Assembly: GCA_910578605.1 (NCBI GenBank)
Contig: CAJTQG010000020.1
Coordinates: 1 to 23,519, forward strand
Reading direction: 5' to 3'
DNA from: an uncultured Lachnospiraceae bacterium
GTDB taxonomy: Bacteria; Bacillota; Clostridia; Lachnospirales; Lachnospiraceae
DNA: 23,519 nt
The position numbers were made by a program, and so were the translations under genes. The notes under the pieces were generated by a model, which was not told the DNA's origin, ran no database searches, and saw nothing but the letters and a program-made list of their open reading frames with translations. This document shows positions 6,505 through 13,220 of the stretch, piece after piece. Within the stretch, counting starts at the first letter, position 1. Every line of letters starts with the position of its first letter.

Positions 6505-7308
6505 TTACGATGAATGAAAGCCTATTGATTTTTCATAGCAGGCATCTGTTGCCTTTATCACTGCATTTCTAAAACCATGCTCCTCCAATGCTGATACAGC
6601 CGCAATAGTAGTTCCTCCTGGTGAACATACATTGTCCTTCAACTTACCTGGATGCTCTCCTGTCTCTAATACCATTTTTGCTGCACCTACTACTGTCTGA
6701 GCCGCCATCTCATAAGCGGCATCCCTTGTCAATCCATATTTAACACCGCTGTCTGCTAGTGCTTCAATAAACATATATACATATGCCGGAGAACTGCCGC
6801 TTATACATGTGACTGCGTTCATTAAATGCTCCTTCACAAACTTTACTTTTCCAAATGAACGGAAAAATTTTTCTATTGTATCCTTTTCCTCATAGGAAAA
6901 ATCCTCTTTTGCAAAAGTAATTCCTGTCATTCCTTCCCCTAACAGTGCCGGTGTATTAGGCATGGCACGTACTACCCTAACCTGGCTTCCTAAATGTTCC
7001 TTTACCCTTGAAACACTGATACCTGGTGCAATGCTGATAATTACATGGTCTTGTCTTACAATATGCTGAATATTTTTCATTACTTCATTATAAAACTGAG
7101 GCTTAACGGCAAGCACCAAATATTTAACACTATTTGCACACTCTGCATTGGATAAAGCATAGGACACACCCGTCAATTGATGTACTTGTTTGATTCTGCT
7201 CTCATTTACATCTGTAAACAAAATTTCTTCTTTAGGAAACACCTTTAAAGCGCCACACATCATGGCATACCCCATATTTCCCATTCCTATAAAACCAATT
7301 TTAGCCAT
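6505..7308 (-). CDS. proC: Pyrroline-5-carboxylate reductase
   Basis: Last step of proline synthesis: reduces 1-pyrroline-5-carboxylate to proline with NAD(P)H, in the cytoplasm. The 267-residue protein starts with the Rossmann nucleotide-binding IGFIGMGNMGYAM and carries the family segments VRAMPNTPALLGEGMTGI and SGSSPAYVYMFIEALADSG. The C-terminal dimerisation region contains the signature stretch DNVCSPGGTTIAAVSALEE. I use the ATG giving MAKIGFIG, the normal N-terminus; a GTG three codons earlier is possible because AAAGG lies close to it. No other proline gene is nearby; it sits between rny and the Nudix gene. The 73-bp gap to the next gene holds only short GATTC/GAATC repeats and no clear terminator. 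Confidence 0.95.
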   Translation of the reverse strand: MAKIGFIGMGNMGYAMMCGALKVFPKEEILFTDVNESRIKQVHQLTGVSYALSNAECANSVKYLVLAVKPQFYNEVMKNIQHIVRQDHVIISIAPGISVSRVKEHLGSQVRVVRAMPNTPALLGEGMTGITFAKEDFSYEEKDTIEKFFRSFGKVKFVKEHLMNAVTCISGSSPAYVYMFIEALADSGVKYGLTRDAAYEMAAQTVVGAAKMVLETGEHPGKLKDNVCSPGGTTIAAVSALEEHGFRNAVIKATDACYEKSIGFHSS

Positions 7309-7410
7309 ACCTTTCACAACCTTTCACTTATTATCTATATTATTATTATATATACATCATTCACAAAATCCACAGAAAAACATATTCTCTTGGCCCATTG
7401 CCCACAGAAA

Positions 7411-7457
7411 CAAAAATGGGCTGCTCCCACTACACATTTGTAGCAGCAACAACCCAT
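7411..7457 (-). terminator. Intrinsic terminator of rny
   Basis: On the minus strand ATGGG (7457-7453) and GCTGCT (7447-7442) pair with AGCAGC (7426-7421) and CCCAT (7420-7416), with an unpaired TTGTT on the 5' side and an inner CTACA/TGTAG tip. A run of T (plus-strand A at 7412-7416) follows. It lies about 40 bp beyond the rny stop. Confidence 0.65.
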
Positions 7458-7498
7458 CTTACTATTAAAATCTTGTAACATTATGCCCAGGATTGTCA

Positions 7499-9046
7499 CT
7501 ATTTTGCATAGTCTACAACTCTTGACTCTCGTATTACACTGACTTTAATCTGTCCAGGATATTCTAATTCAGCTTCTATCTGCTTAGAGATATCTCTGGC
7601 AAGCAGTACCATATCTGCATCTGTAATCTGCTCTGGCACTACCATTACACGAATCTCTCTACCTGCTTGAATAGCAAAAGACTTGTCCACACCTTTAAAT
7701 GTGTTTGTAATATCTTCTAGTTGTTTTAATCTGTTGGTATATGTTTCCAATGTCTCTCTTCTTGCACCAGGTCTAGCCGCTGAAATGGCATCTGCAGCCT
7801 GTACAATACATGCAACAAGAGTTTGAGCTTCTACATCACCGTGATGGGCTTCTACGGCATTGATAATAGCCGCCGATTCTTTATATTTTCTACAAAGATC
7901 AACACCCAACTGTATATGTGAGCCTTCCATCTCATGATCTACTGCTTTACCTACATCATGCAGCAAACCTGCCCGTTTAGCCATTGTCACATCAACACCA
8001 ACCTCTGATGCTAACATACCTGACAAATGGGCCACTTCCATGGAATGCTTCAATGCATTCTGTCCATAGCTTGTACGGAATTTCATTTTTCCAAGTAATT
8101 TTACAAGCTCTGGATGAATACCATGTACTCCTACTTCTAGTGTAGCAGACTCTCCTTCCTCTCGCATTGTATTTTCCACTTCCTTCGTTGCCTTCTCCAC
8201 CATTTCTTCAATTCTTGCCGGGTGAATTCTTCCGTCAACAATAAGCTTTTCCAATGCAATTCTTGCAATTTCTCTGCGAATCGGGTCAAAAGAAGATAAA
8301 ATAACAGCCTCAGGTGTATCATCAATAATCAATTCCACACCTGTCATAGTTTCTAATGTACGAATATTACGACCTTCACGACCAATAATTCTTCCCTTCA
8401 TCTCATCATTAGGGAGCTGTACAACAGAAATTGTTGTCTCAGAAACATGGTCAACAGCACATCTTTGAATAGCTGTTACAACACATTCCCTCGCCTTCTT
8501 ATTTGCCTCTTCCTTTGCTCTGCTTTCCAATTCTTTGATCATTTTTGCAGTGTCAATTTTCACTTCGTCTTCAACAGTTTTCAACAAATATTCTTTTGCC
8601 TGTTCGGAGGTTAATCCAGAGATTCGTTCCAGTTCCTGTACCCTTTGCTCGTTTAATTTAGAAACTTCTTCTTTTACCTTCTGAAGCTCCTCTTCTCTTT
8701 TTGTAAGATTTGCTTCTCTTCTCTCAACAGCGGTTAATTTCTTTTCCAAAGTTTCTTCTTTTCCAAGAACTCTTTTCTCGTAGCGCTGTAACTCAGCACG
8801 ACGTTCTCTTGTTTCTTTTTCTAATTCGTTCTTAGTTTTCAGAGATTCTTCTTTTGCCTCTAAAAGTGCTTCTTTCTTTGTTGTTTCGGCAACTCTTAAT
8901 GCTTCATCTATGATTTCCCGTTTTTGTTGTTCTGCACTTCCTATCTGCTTTTCCACAACATTTTTATGGTATAAACCTGCAATAATCCAGATTATTACAG
9001 CTGTTATCACAAATGTAACAATAATAGCAATTGTTAAACCAGTCAC
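7499..9046 (-). CDS. rny: Ribonuclease Y
   Basis: Membrane-anchored endoribonuclease that starts decay of many mRNAs in Firmicutes. The 515 residues show the standard order: one N-terminal membrane helix (about 4-25, GLTIAIIVTFVITAVIIWII), a long charged coiled coil (about 35-190), a KH domain with GRIIGREGRNIRTLE (218-232), and an HD domain with HD at 363-364 in LLHDVGKAVDHEMEGSH. Translation starts at a GTG behind a perfect AAGGAGG seven bases upstream. A consensus promoter lies about 50 bp upstream, and a terminator follows the gene, so rny is probably transcribed on its own. In B. subtilis it lies near recA, as here. Confidence 0.97.
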   Translation of the reverse strand: MTGLTIAIIVTFVITAVIIWIIAGLYHKNVVEKQIGSAEQQKREIIDEALRVAETTKKEALLEAKEESLKTKNELEKETRERRAELQRYEKRVLGKEETLEKKLTAVERREANLTKREEELQKVKEEVSKLNEQRVQELERISGLTSEQAKEYLLKTVEDEVKIDTAKMIKELESRAKEEANKKARECVVTAIQRCAVDHVSETTISVVQLPNDEMKGRIIGREGRNIRTLETMTGVELIIDDTPEAVILSSFDPIRREIARIALEKLIVDGRIHPARIEEMVEKATKEVENTMREEGESATLEVGVHGIHPELVKLLGKMKFRTSYGQNALKHSMEVAHLSGMLASEVGVDVTMAKRAGLLHDVGKAVDHEMEGSHIQLGVDLCRKYKESAAIINAVEAHHGDVEAQTLVACIVQAADAISAARPGARRETLETYTNRLKQLEDITNTFKGVDKSFAIQAGREIRVMVVPEQITDADMVLLARDISKQIEAELEYPGQIKVSVIRESRVVDYAK

Positions 9047-9059
9047 AGGAGCACCTCCT
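9047..9059 (-). promoter_or_regulatory. Hairpin covering the rny ribosome-binding site
   Basis: On the minus strand AGGAG-GTG-CTCCT is a 5-bp stem with a 3-nt loop that contains the Shine-Dalgarno sequence and ends directly before the GTG start. If formed it would mask the ribosome site. Confidence 0.45.
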
Positions 9060-9079
9060 TATTTAGTTTTCATTGTACA

Positions 9080-9138
9080 AAATACAACATATCAATTTTA
9101 TCCTTTTTTAGTAATTATGTCAAGTGAAATACAACATA
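9080..9138. repeat. 12-bp direct repeat flanking the rny promoter
   Basis: AAATACAACATA occurs at 9080-9091 and again at 9127-9138, 47 bp apart. One copy abuts the upstream side of the -35 box and the other starts about four bases after the -10 box. Confidence 0.55.
9095..9123 (-). promoter_or_regulatory. Promoter of rny
   Basis: On the minus strand TTGACA (9123-9118), a 17-bp spacer and TAAAAT (9100-9095) give a near-consensus sigma-A promoter, with transcription expected to start near 9088. Confidence 0.75.
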
Positions 9139-9171
9139 CACATCCATTGATAGGAAAATTTCTCCTTTACT

Positions 9172-9189
9172 GTCAATCTGTATATTGAC
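9172..9189. promoter_or_regulatory. Palindromic operator candidate of the MarR gene
   Basis: GTCAAT-N6-ATTGAC is a perfect 18-bp inverted repeat that overlaps the -35 box of the marR-type gene. Size and position fit the self-repression sites of MarR-family regulators. That the adjacent gene product binds here is inference. Confidence 0.5.
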
Positions 9190-9213
9190 CATCTTATAAA
9201 TCTGCTATATACT
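9185..9213 (+). promoter_or_regulatory. Promoter of the MarR-family gene
   Basis: TTGACC (9185-9190), a 17-bp spacer and TATACT (9208-9213) form a strong promoter, with transcription expected near 9220 and a leader of about 43 nt. Confidence 0.7.
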
Positions 9214-9262
9214 AAAATAATTCAAAAACAAACAAAAACGACATAGAGAAATGAGGATTGCC

Positions 9263-9697
9263 ATGAACAGATTTCACCATTATTTATTAACCATTTATAA
9301 TCTACACAAAAAAACAAACTGGGGATATTTTCATTCCCTAGGCTTATCACAAGGTCAGCCCAAAATTTTAGAAATCCTTTTATGTCACAATGGATGTTCT
9401 CAGAAAGAACTGGCAGATATCTGTGTGCTTGAACCAGCAACAATATCTAGTCTATTAAAAAAAATGGAAAAGGATAAGCTTGTTTCTCGTATTCCTGAAA
9501 CCCGAAAGGATGGCACCCATATCACTACAATTTTCTTAACAGAGCACGGAAAAAATCTGGCAGATAAGGTGCTGCAATGTGTTACATCCATAGAAGATCA
9601 ATGCTTTCATAATTTTACTTTGGAGGAAAAAGAAAGCTTTCTCTCCTCTATGAAAAAAATAAACCAGAATTTAAAAAATTATCATTCAAAAATATAA
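9263..9697 (+). CDS. MarR-family transcriptional regulator
   Basis: Predicted dimeric winged-helix repressor of about 144 residues, the usual MarR length. The N-terminal helix is followed by GLSQGQPKILEILL, then the helix-turn-helix CSQKELADICVLEPATISSLLKKMEKDKLVSR, and the beta wing with RIPETRKDGTHITTIFLTEHGK, which is characteristic of the family. The C-terminal helices would form the dimer interface. I choose the ATG at 9263 because GAGG lies seven bases before it; the ATG at 9251 has no ribosome site. A palindrome overlaps its promoter, suggesting self-control. The last 16 bases overlap the convergent DUF3237 gene, so the two messages share complementary 3' ends. The likely targets are itself and the adjacent hydrolase-DUF3237 pair; the ligand is unknown. 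Confidence 0.85.
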   Translation: MNRFHHYLLTIYNLHKKTNWGYFHSLGLSQGQPKILEILLCHNGCSQKELADICVLEPATISSLLKKMEKDKLVSRIPETRKDGTHITTIFLTEHGKNLADKVLQCVTSIEDQCFHNFTLEEKESFLSSMKKINQNLKNYHSKI

Positions 9698-10074
9698 ATT
9701 ACAAGCTTTTCCTCCTCATTTGCAATTTTTCCCTTTAATGCTGCCTGTTCCATCCATTTTAAATTTTCACTGTCTGTTAAAACTTTTGGAGTTGTCCACT
9801 GTTCTCCAACAATTGCAAAATTTTCAATGTACATACTGCAGGGAGTATTTTTCATATCTACTCCCTCCATCATATATCTAGCAGATAGAGTGCCTGTCCC
9901 ATCCTTCATAATCAATTGTGTATCTACTCCGCCAGGCATTATCTTTCCACAAAAACAATTAGAATCACAATATCCCTTAAATAATAACTGACGAATGGTG
10001 CATTGTTCCATAATTATCTCATTTGTACTTGTTATTTGGATATATATTTTTAATAACTGTTTGCTTTCCTCCAC
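9682..10074 (-). CDS. DUF3237-like protein
   Basis: Small soluble protein of 130 residues with no signal peptide or membrane segment. The segments KIMPGGVDTQ, GTLSARYMMEGVD and MYIENFAIVG resemble the DUF3237 family, a small beta-barrel group of unknown function (similarity judged by eye). Cysteines at CDSNCFC (about 36-42) are notable. Translation starts at a GTG five bases after AGAGG. It begins 20 bp after the hydrolase stop, so the two form an operon, and it overlaps the convergent MarR gene by 16 bp at the 3' end. No substrate is suggested by the sequence; context implies a shared role with the secreted hydrolase under the MarR regulator. Confidence 0.65.
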   Translation of the reverse strand: MEESKQLLKIYIQITSTNEIIMEQCTIRQLLFKGYCDSNCFCGKIMPGGVDTQLIMKDGTGTLSARYMMEGVDMKNTPCSMYIENFAIVGEQWTTPKVLTDSENLKWMEQAALKGKIANEEEKLVIYIFE

Positions 10075-10094
10075 TAAAACCTCTTTTAAACTTT

Positions 10095-10988
10095 CTAATT
10101 TGTATGATTTTGTAAAAATTCCAAAACCTTTTCTTTTACTGTCTTGGCTCCAGCAGGCGAGAATCCGTGTCCCTCCCCCTTCATCGTAATCAATTCAGCA
10201 TGAGGATACTTTTTTTGCGCCTGTTGGGAATAAGATAGAGGAACAATATCATCTCTATCTCCATGAAAAATCAACACATCTTTTTCATATGTACCTATAT
10301 TGTCAAAGGTATAGAAATCATGTATTTCCTCAAAGAACTTTTTCCCAAGTGTAAGTCCCCATAGTTCCGTAGTTTCTGGAATATTCTCCACCTTAGGATA
10401 AGTATGTCTCCAATTATCTGGTATACACAATGCCGGAAAATAAAGGATCATGCCCTTCACCTTTTCCCCTATTTCCTCTGTCACAAGACTAGTTACAAAA
10501 CCTCCCTGGCTTCCACCCAACAAAAACATATTGCTTGTATCTACATTTTCCATGGATTCCAAATACTCAAAAACTGCTTTTAAATCTGACTTTTCCGTAG
10601 AAATAGTCATGTCCGTAGATTTACCAGAGCTTTTTGAATTTACTGAGCCACCGCAAAAATCATAAGCACAGGCAATATACCCATTTTGTGCAAAATATCT
10701 ACATTCACTTGTAAAGTCATTGTTTGTTCCGTTATATCCATGACTTAGAATAACAACTGGATACTTTCCCTCACCTGCTGGTATATAGATTCTTCCGTAT
10801 ATACTATTCTCACCATTTGGAATACTTAACTCTTCAATACTAATCCCCTGCTTTTTTGTTTCCTCTTTCTCCATAGTCTCCTCCTTCTTATTATTTGGCG
10901 CTGTGTTATTTTTATCATTTGTTTTACATCCTGAAAGCAAAAGAACAGCAGCACTAACAGCCATACATAAAAACCATGCTTTTTTCAT
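10095..10988 (-). CDS. Secreted lipoprotein alpha/beta hydrolase
   Basis: Predicted extracytoplasmic, lipid-anchored serine hydrolase of 297 residues. It has a signal peptide with lysines at 2-3, a hydrophobic core and lipobox LSGC with Cys21, then a charged Lys/Glu linker (about 22-48). The alpha/beta hydrolase fold shows ILSHGYNG near 80, the nucleophile elbow GGSQGG with Ser160, HGDRDDIVP with the acid at Asp246 or 247, and GEGHGF with His274. It resembles dienelactone hydrolase or S9-like peptidase and esterase families; the substrate is not predictable. I start at the ATG behind GGAG rather than 17 codons earlier, because this places a normal signal peptide at the N-terminus. A perfect consensus promoter with a palindrome after the -10 lies upstream, and the DUF3237 gene follows. 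Confidence 0.85.
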   Translation of the reverse strand: MKKAWFLCMAVSAAVLLLSGCKTNDKNNTAPNNKKEETMEKEETKKQGISIEELSIPNGENSIYGRIYIPAGEGKYPVVILSHGYNGTNNDFTSECRYFAQNGYIACAYDFCGGSVNSKSSGKSTDMTISTEKSDLKAVFEYLESMENVDTSNMFLLGGSQGGFVTSLVTEEIGEKVKGMILYFPALCIPDNWRHTYPKVENIPETTELWGLTLGKKFFEEIHDFYTFDNIGTYEKDVLIFHGDRDDIVPLSYSQQAQKKYPHAELITMKGEGHGFSPAGAKTVKEKVLEFLQNHTN

Positions 10989-11050
10989 ATCAATCTCCAT
11001 TCTAATCATTTTTAAATCAAAAAAAGAAAGTTCTTTCACAAGCCAGTCAT

Positions 11051-11064
11051 ATTAGATTTCTAAT
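11051..11064. promoter_or_regulatory. Palindrome at the hydrolase transcription start
   Basis: ATTAGA-AA-TCTAAT (minus strand) is a perfect 14-bp palindrome just past the expected start of the hydrolase transcript, a usual site for a repressor. It differs from the GTCAAT palindrome at the MarR promoter. Confidence 0.4.
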
Positions 11065-11073
11065 TTGTAAAAA

Positions 11074-11102
11074 ATTATACTACTTCTGTCCTAGTATGTC
11101 AA
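11074..11102 (-). promoter_or_regulatory. Promoter of hydrolase-DUF3237
   Basis: On the minus strand TTGACA (11102-11097), a 17-bp spacer and TATAAT (11079-11074) match the sigma-A consensus perfectly. Such a strong promoter usually needs a repressor. Confidence 0.8.
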
Positions 11103-11143
11103 TCTAACAGCTACATCTTTCCTATATTAACAAAGATATACTA

Positions 11144-11779
11144 TCAACTTAATGGCTCCTGTGTTATTCTCTCCAATTCTAATGCAATATCTGAATAAGA
11201 AAATCCCTTTCTCATTAAATATTGTATTACCCTTTGCCTGTCTTTTGGATTTTTTAAGTCCTTTCCTTTCGCTTTTTTATACAACTGACACCGCAATGCA
11301 TCATTCTCCCCCTCACTGCCTTCTTCTTCCTGAATACACTCTAACACTTCTTTGATTAGTTGCCTCTCGAGTCCCTTTTTTAGAAGGGTGTATTGAATTT
11401 CTTTTTTACTCTTTTTCCTTTTCCACATCTCATAGTAATTTTGAATATAGCCGCTATCATCCAAATAATGATAGCGGCTTAAAAATTCTATAATTTGTTC
11501 TATGAGAATCGGAGGATAAAAGCCTTGCTGTAGTTTTCTTCTCACTTCCTGAGTCGTCTTGGAAGAATCCTTTAGCAAATAGAGAGCTCTGTCCTTTCCC
11601 CGTTTATATAAAAGAGTATGAATCTCCTCATATAAAGTATCTGTTATGTATGCCCCCTCCTCAATCCCCATCTTTCTCGCCTCTCCCTTATACAGTGCAA
11701 ACACTTCCCCCCCTTCTAGCTGTACCTTTATCTTTTTTTTATCTATACCAGATACTGCTGTAATTTGCTGTTTACACAT
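11144..11779 (-). CDS. recX: RecX, regulator of RecA
   Basis: RecX binds RecA filaments and modulates strand exchange. The 211-residue protein is built of three-helix RecX repeats: RALYLLKDSSKTTQEVRRKL (about 64-83) with FLSRYHYLDDSGY, then WKRKKSKKEIQYTLLKKGL, and C-terminal DRQRVIQYLMRKGFSYSDIAL. The N-terminal 55 residues form the extra beta-rich region seen in Firmicute members. It overlaps recA: the ATG and the recA stop share ATGTGTAA, and there is no separate ribosome site, so translation is probably coupled. No clear terminator follows before the hydrolase promoter. Confidence 0.92.
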   Translation of the reverse strand: MCKQQITAVSGIDKKKIKVQLEGGEVFALYKGEARKMGIEEGAYITDTLYEEIHTLLYKRGKDRALYLLKDSSKTTQEVRRKLQQGFYPPILIEQIIEFLSRYHYLDDSGYIQNYYEMWKRKKSKKEIQYTLLKKGLERQLIKEVLECIQEEEGSEGENDALRCQLYKKAKGKDLKNPKDRQRVIQYLMRKGFSYSDIALELERITQEPLS

Positions 11780-12869
11780 TTTCTTCTACTTCCGCTGTTT
11801 TCTTTTTTCTTTTTGGCTTTTCTTCGGCTGTAGCAACTACATCCTGTTGTCCGACAGCCATTTCCTCCAAAGGGCCTCCAATTCCATATTCACTGCGGAC
11901 ACAAGCTTCAATCTCTGCCATAATTTCAGGATTATTTTTCAGGAAGTTCTTTGCATTTTCTCTTCCTTGGCCAATTTTATCTCCCTTGTAAGCATACCAG
12001 GCACCGCTCTTGCCAACTATATTTACATTGACAGCCAAATCTAATATATCTCCCTCCTTTGAAATACCTTCCCCAAACATAATATCAAATTCAGCTTCCT
12101 TAAATGGAGGTGATATTTTATTTTTAACCACTTTAATGCGCACATGATTTCCTATCATCTCACCACCCTGTTTTAATGTCTCAATTCTTCTCACATCCAA
12201 ACGAATGGAGGAATAAAACTTCAAAGCACGTCCACCAGGAGTAGTTTCTGGATTTCCAAACATCACACCAACCTTTTCTCGAAGCTGATTGATAAATATC
12301 ACAGTACAGTTAGACTTGCTGATAACTGCTGTCAGCTTTCGGAGGGCCTGGGACATTAAACGAGCCTGAAGACCTACATGGGAATCTCCCATTTCCCCGT
12401 CAATCTCCGCCTTAGGAACTAAGGCCGCCACAGAATCTACAATAATAATATCCACCGCACCTGAGCGAACCATAGTCTCCGTAATCTCCAACGCCTGTTC
12501 CCCGTAATCCGGCTGAGAAATATAGAGATTATCAATATCTACGCCAATATTCTTTGCATATACTGGATCTAAAGCATGTTCTGCATCGATAAAACCAGCA
12601 ATACCGCCTCTCTTCTGCACCTCTGCAACCATATGAAGAGCCACTGTCGTTTTACCACTGGATTCCGGTCCATACACCTCAATAATTCTTCCCTTTGGAA
12701 TTCCCCCTAAGCCTAAGGCAATATCTAGGCTGAGAGAACCTGTAGGTACTGTTTCAATATTCATATTGGCATGGGAATCCCCTAACTTCATAACGGAACC
12801 CTTTCCATGCTGTTTTTCAATTTGTGAGAGAGCGGCATCTAAAGCTTTTAATTTTTCATTCTGATCCAT
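11772..12869 (-). CDS. recA: RecA recombinase
   Basis: ATP-dependent strand-exchange protein for homologous recombination and inducer of LexA self-cleavage. The 365 residues show the full family: N-terminal helix, Walker A GPESSGKTT (67-75), the IDAEHALDP segment, Walker B IIIVDSVAALVPKAE, loop L1 GDSHVGLQARLMSQALRK, FINQLREKVGVMFGNPETTPGG with loop L2, and the C-terminal domain ending in a basic then acidic tail (PKRKKKTAEVEENV). The ATG follows a short CAGG seven bases upstream, a weak ribosome site placed directly after a leader hairpin. A promoter and LexA box lie upstream and recX overlaps at the end. Control by the SOS response is expected. Confidence 0.98.
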   Translation of the reverse strand: MDQNEKLKALDAALSQIEKQHGKGSVMKLGDSHANMNIETVPTGSLSLDIALGLGGIPKGRIIEVYGPESSGKTTVALHMVAEVQKRGGIAGFIDAEHALDPVYAKNIGVDIDNLYISQPDYGEQALEITETMVRSGAVDIIIVDSVAALVPKAEIDGEMGDSHVGLQARLMSQALRKLTAVISKSNCTVIFINQLREKVGVMFGNPETTPGGRALKFYSSIRLDVRRIETLKQGGEMIGNHVRIKVVKNKISPPFKEAEFDIMFGEGISKEGDILDLAVNVNIVGKSGAWYAYKGDKIGQGRENAKNFLKNNPEIMAEIEACVRSEYGIGGPLEEMAVGQQDVVATAEEKPKRKKKTAEVEENV

Positions 12870-12879
12870 GTTTATACCT

Positions 12880-12900
12880 GTGTCTTCTGATAAAAGACAC
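12880..12900 (-). promoter_or_regulatory. Hairpin in the recA leader
   Basis: GTGTCTT and AAGACAC form a perfect 7-bp stem with a 7-nt loop, ending right at the recA Shine-Dalgarno (CAGG). It could stabilise the message or tune recA translation. Confidence 0.45.
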
Positions 12901-12937
12901 TTTTCCTTTCCTAATAATTATAATAAATTTTTACTTT

Positions 12938-12951
12938 TGAACATTTGTTCG
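12938..12951. promoter_or_regulatory. LexA (SOS) box of recA
   Basis: On the minus strand CGAACAAATGTTCA matches the Firmicute consensus CGAACRNRYGTTYG at all but the last base. It lies 7-20 bases past the predicted recA transcription start. A half site, TTCGAA, occurs at about 13002-13007 upstream of the -35 box. Confidence 0.75.
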
Positions 12952-12964
12952 TTTCACTATGTAT

Positions 12965-12993
12965 ATCTTACCGAAAAAGCTTCTATTTGTCAA
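12965..12993 (-). promoter_or_regulatory. Promoter of recA-recX
   Basis: On the minus strand TTGACA (12993-12988), a 17-bp spacer and TAAGAT (12970-12965) predict a start near 12958, placing the LexA box at the start of the transcript. A TATAAT closer to the gene (12922-12917) lacks a good -35 box. Confidence 0.7.
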
Positions 12994-13043
12994 TCCTTTT
13001 TTCGAACATATTTTTGGGTTTTAGGGGAAATATATGAGAAACT

Positions 13044-13061
13044 GCTATCTGAACAGATAGC
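13044..13061 (+). terminator. Orphan plus-strand hairpin with T-rich tail
   Basis: GCTATCTG-AA-CAGATAGC is a perfect 8-bp inverted repeat, followed on the plus strand by a T-rich stretch (13062-13092). No plus-strand gene precedes it, so it may end a short unannotated transcript or be a chance palindrome. The rest of the 351-bp recA-aminotransferase gap holds only the recA control sites and the terminator below. Confidence 0.35.
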
Positions 13062-13120
13062 TTGTTCATTTTATCATTTTTAGTTTTATTTTGCAAGCAA
13101 GAATATGTACAATATAGCTG

Positions 13121-13161
13121 AAAAAAGGAAGAAATGCATCTATATAAAATACATTTCTTCC
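13121..13161 (-). terminator. Intrinsic terminator of the aminotransferase gene
   Basis: On the minus strand GGAAGAAATG (13161-13152) pairs perfectly with CATTTCTTCC (13136-13127), followed by six T (plus-strand A at 13121-13126). It lies 60 bp past the stop and separates this unit from recA. Confidence 0.85.
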
Positions 13162-13220
13162 CTCTATCACTATATGTTTTATGCTCCTTCAAGAAAAAGG
13201 TCAGAATCTATAAAAAATGC

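Noticed and set aside
12983..13192. Minus-strand frame of 69 codons between recA and the aminotransferase gene
   Set aside because: It runs through the recA promoter and the aminotransferase terminator, and its translation is low-complexity without a ribosome site.
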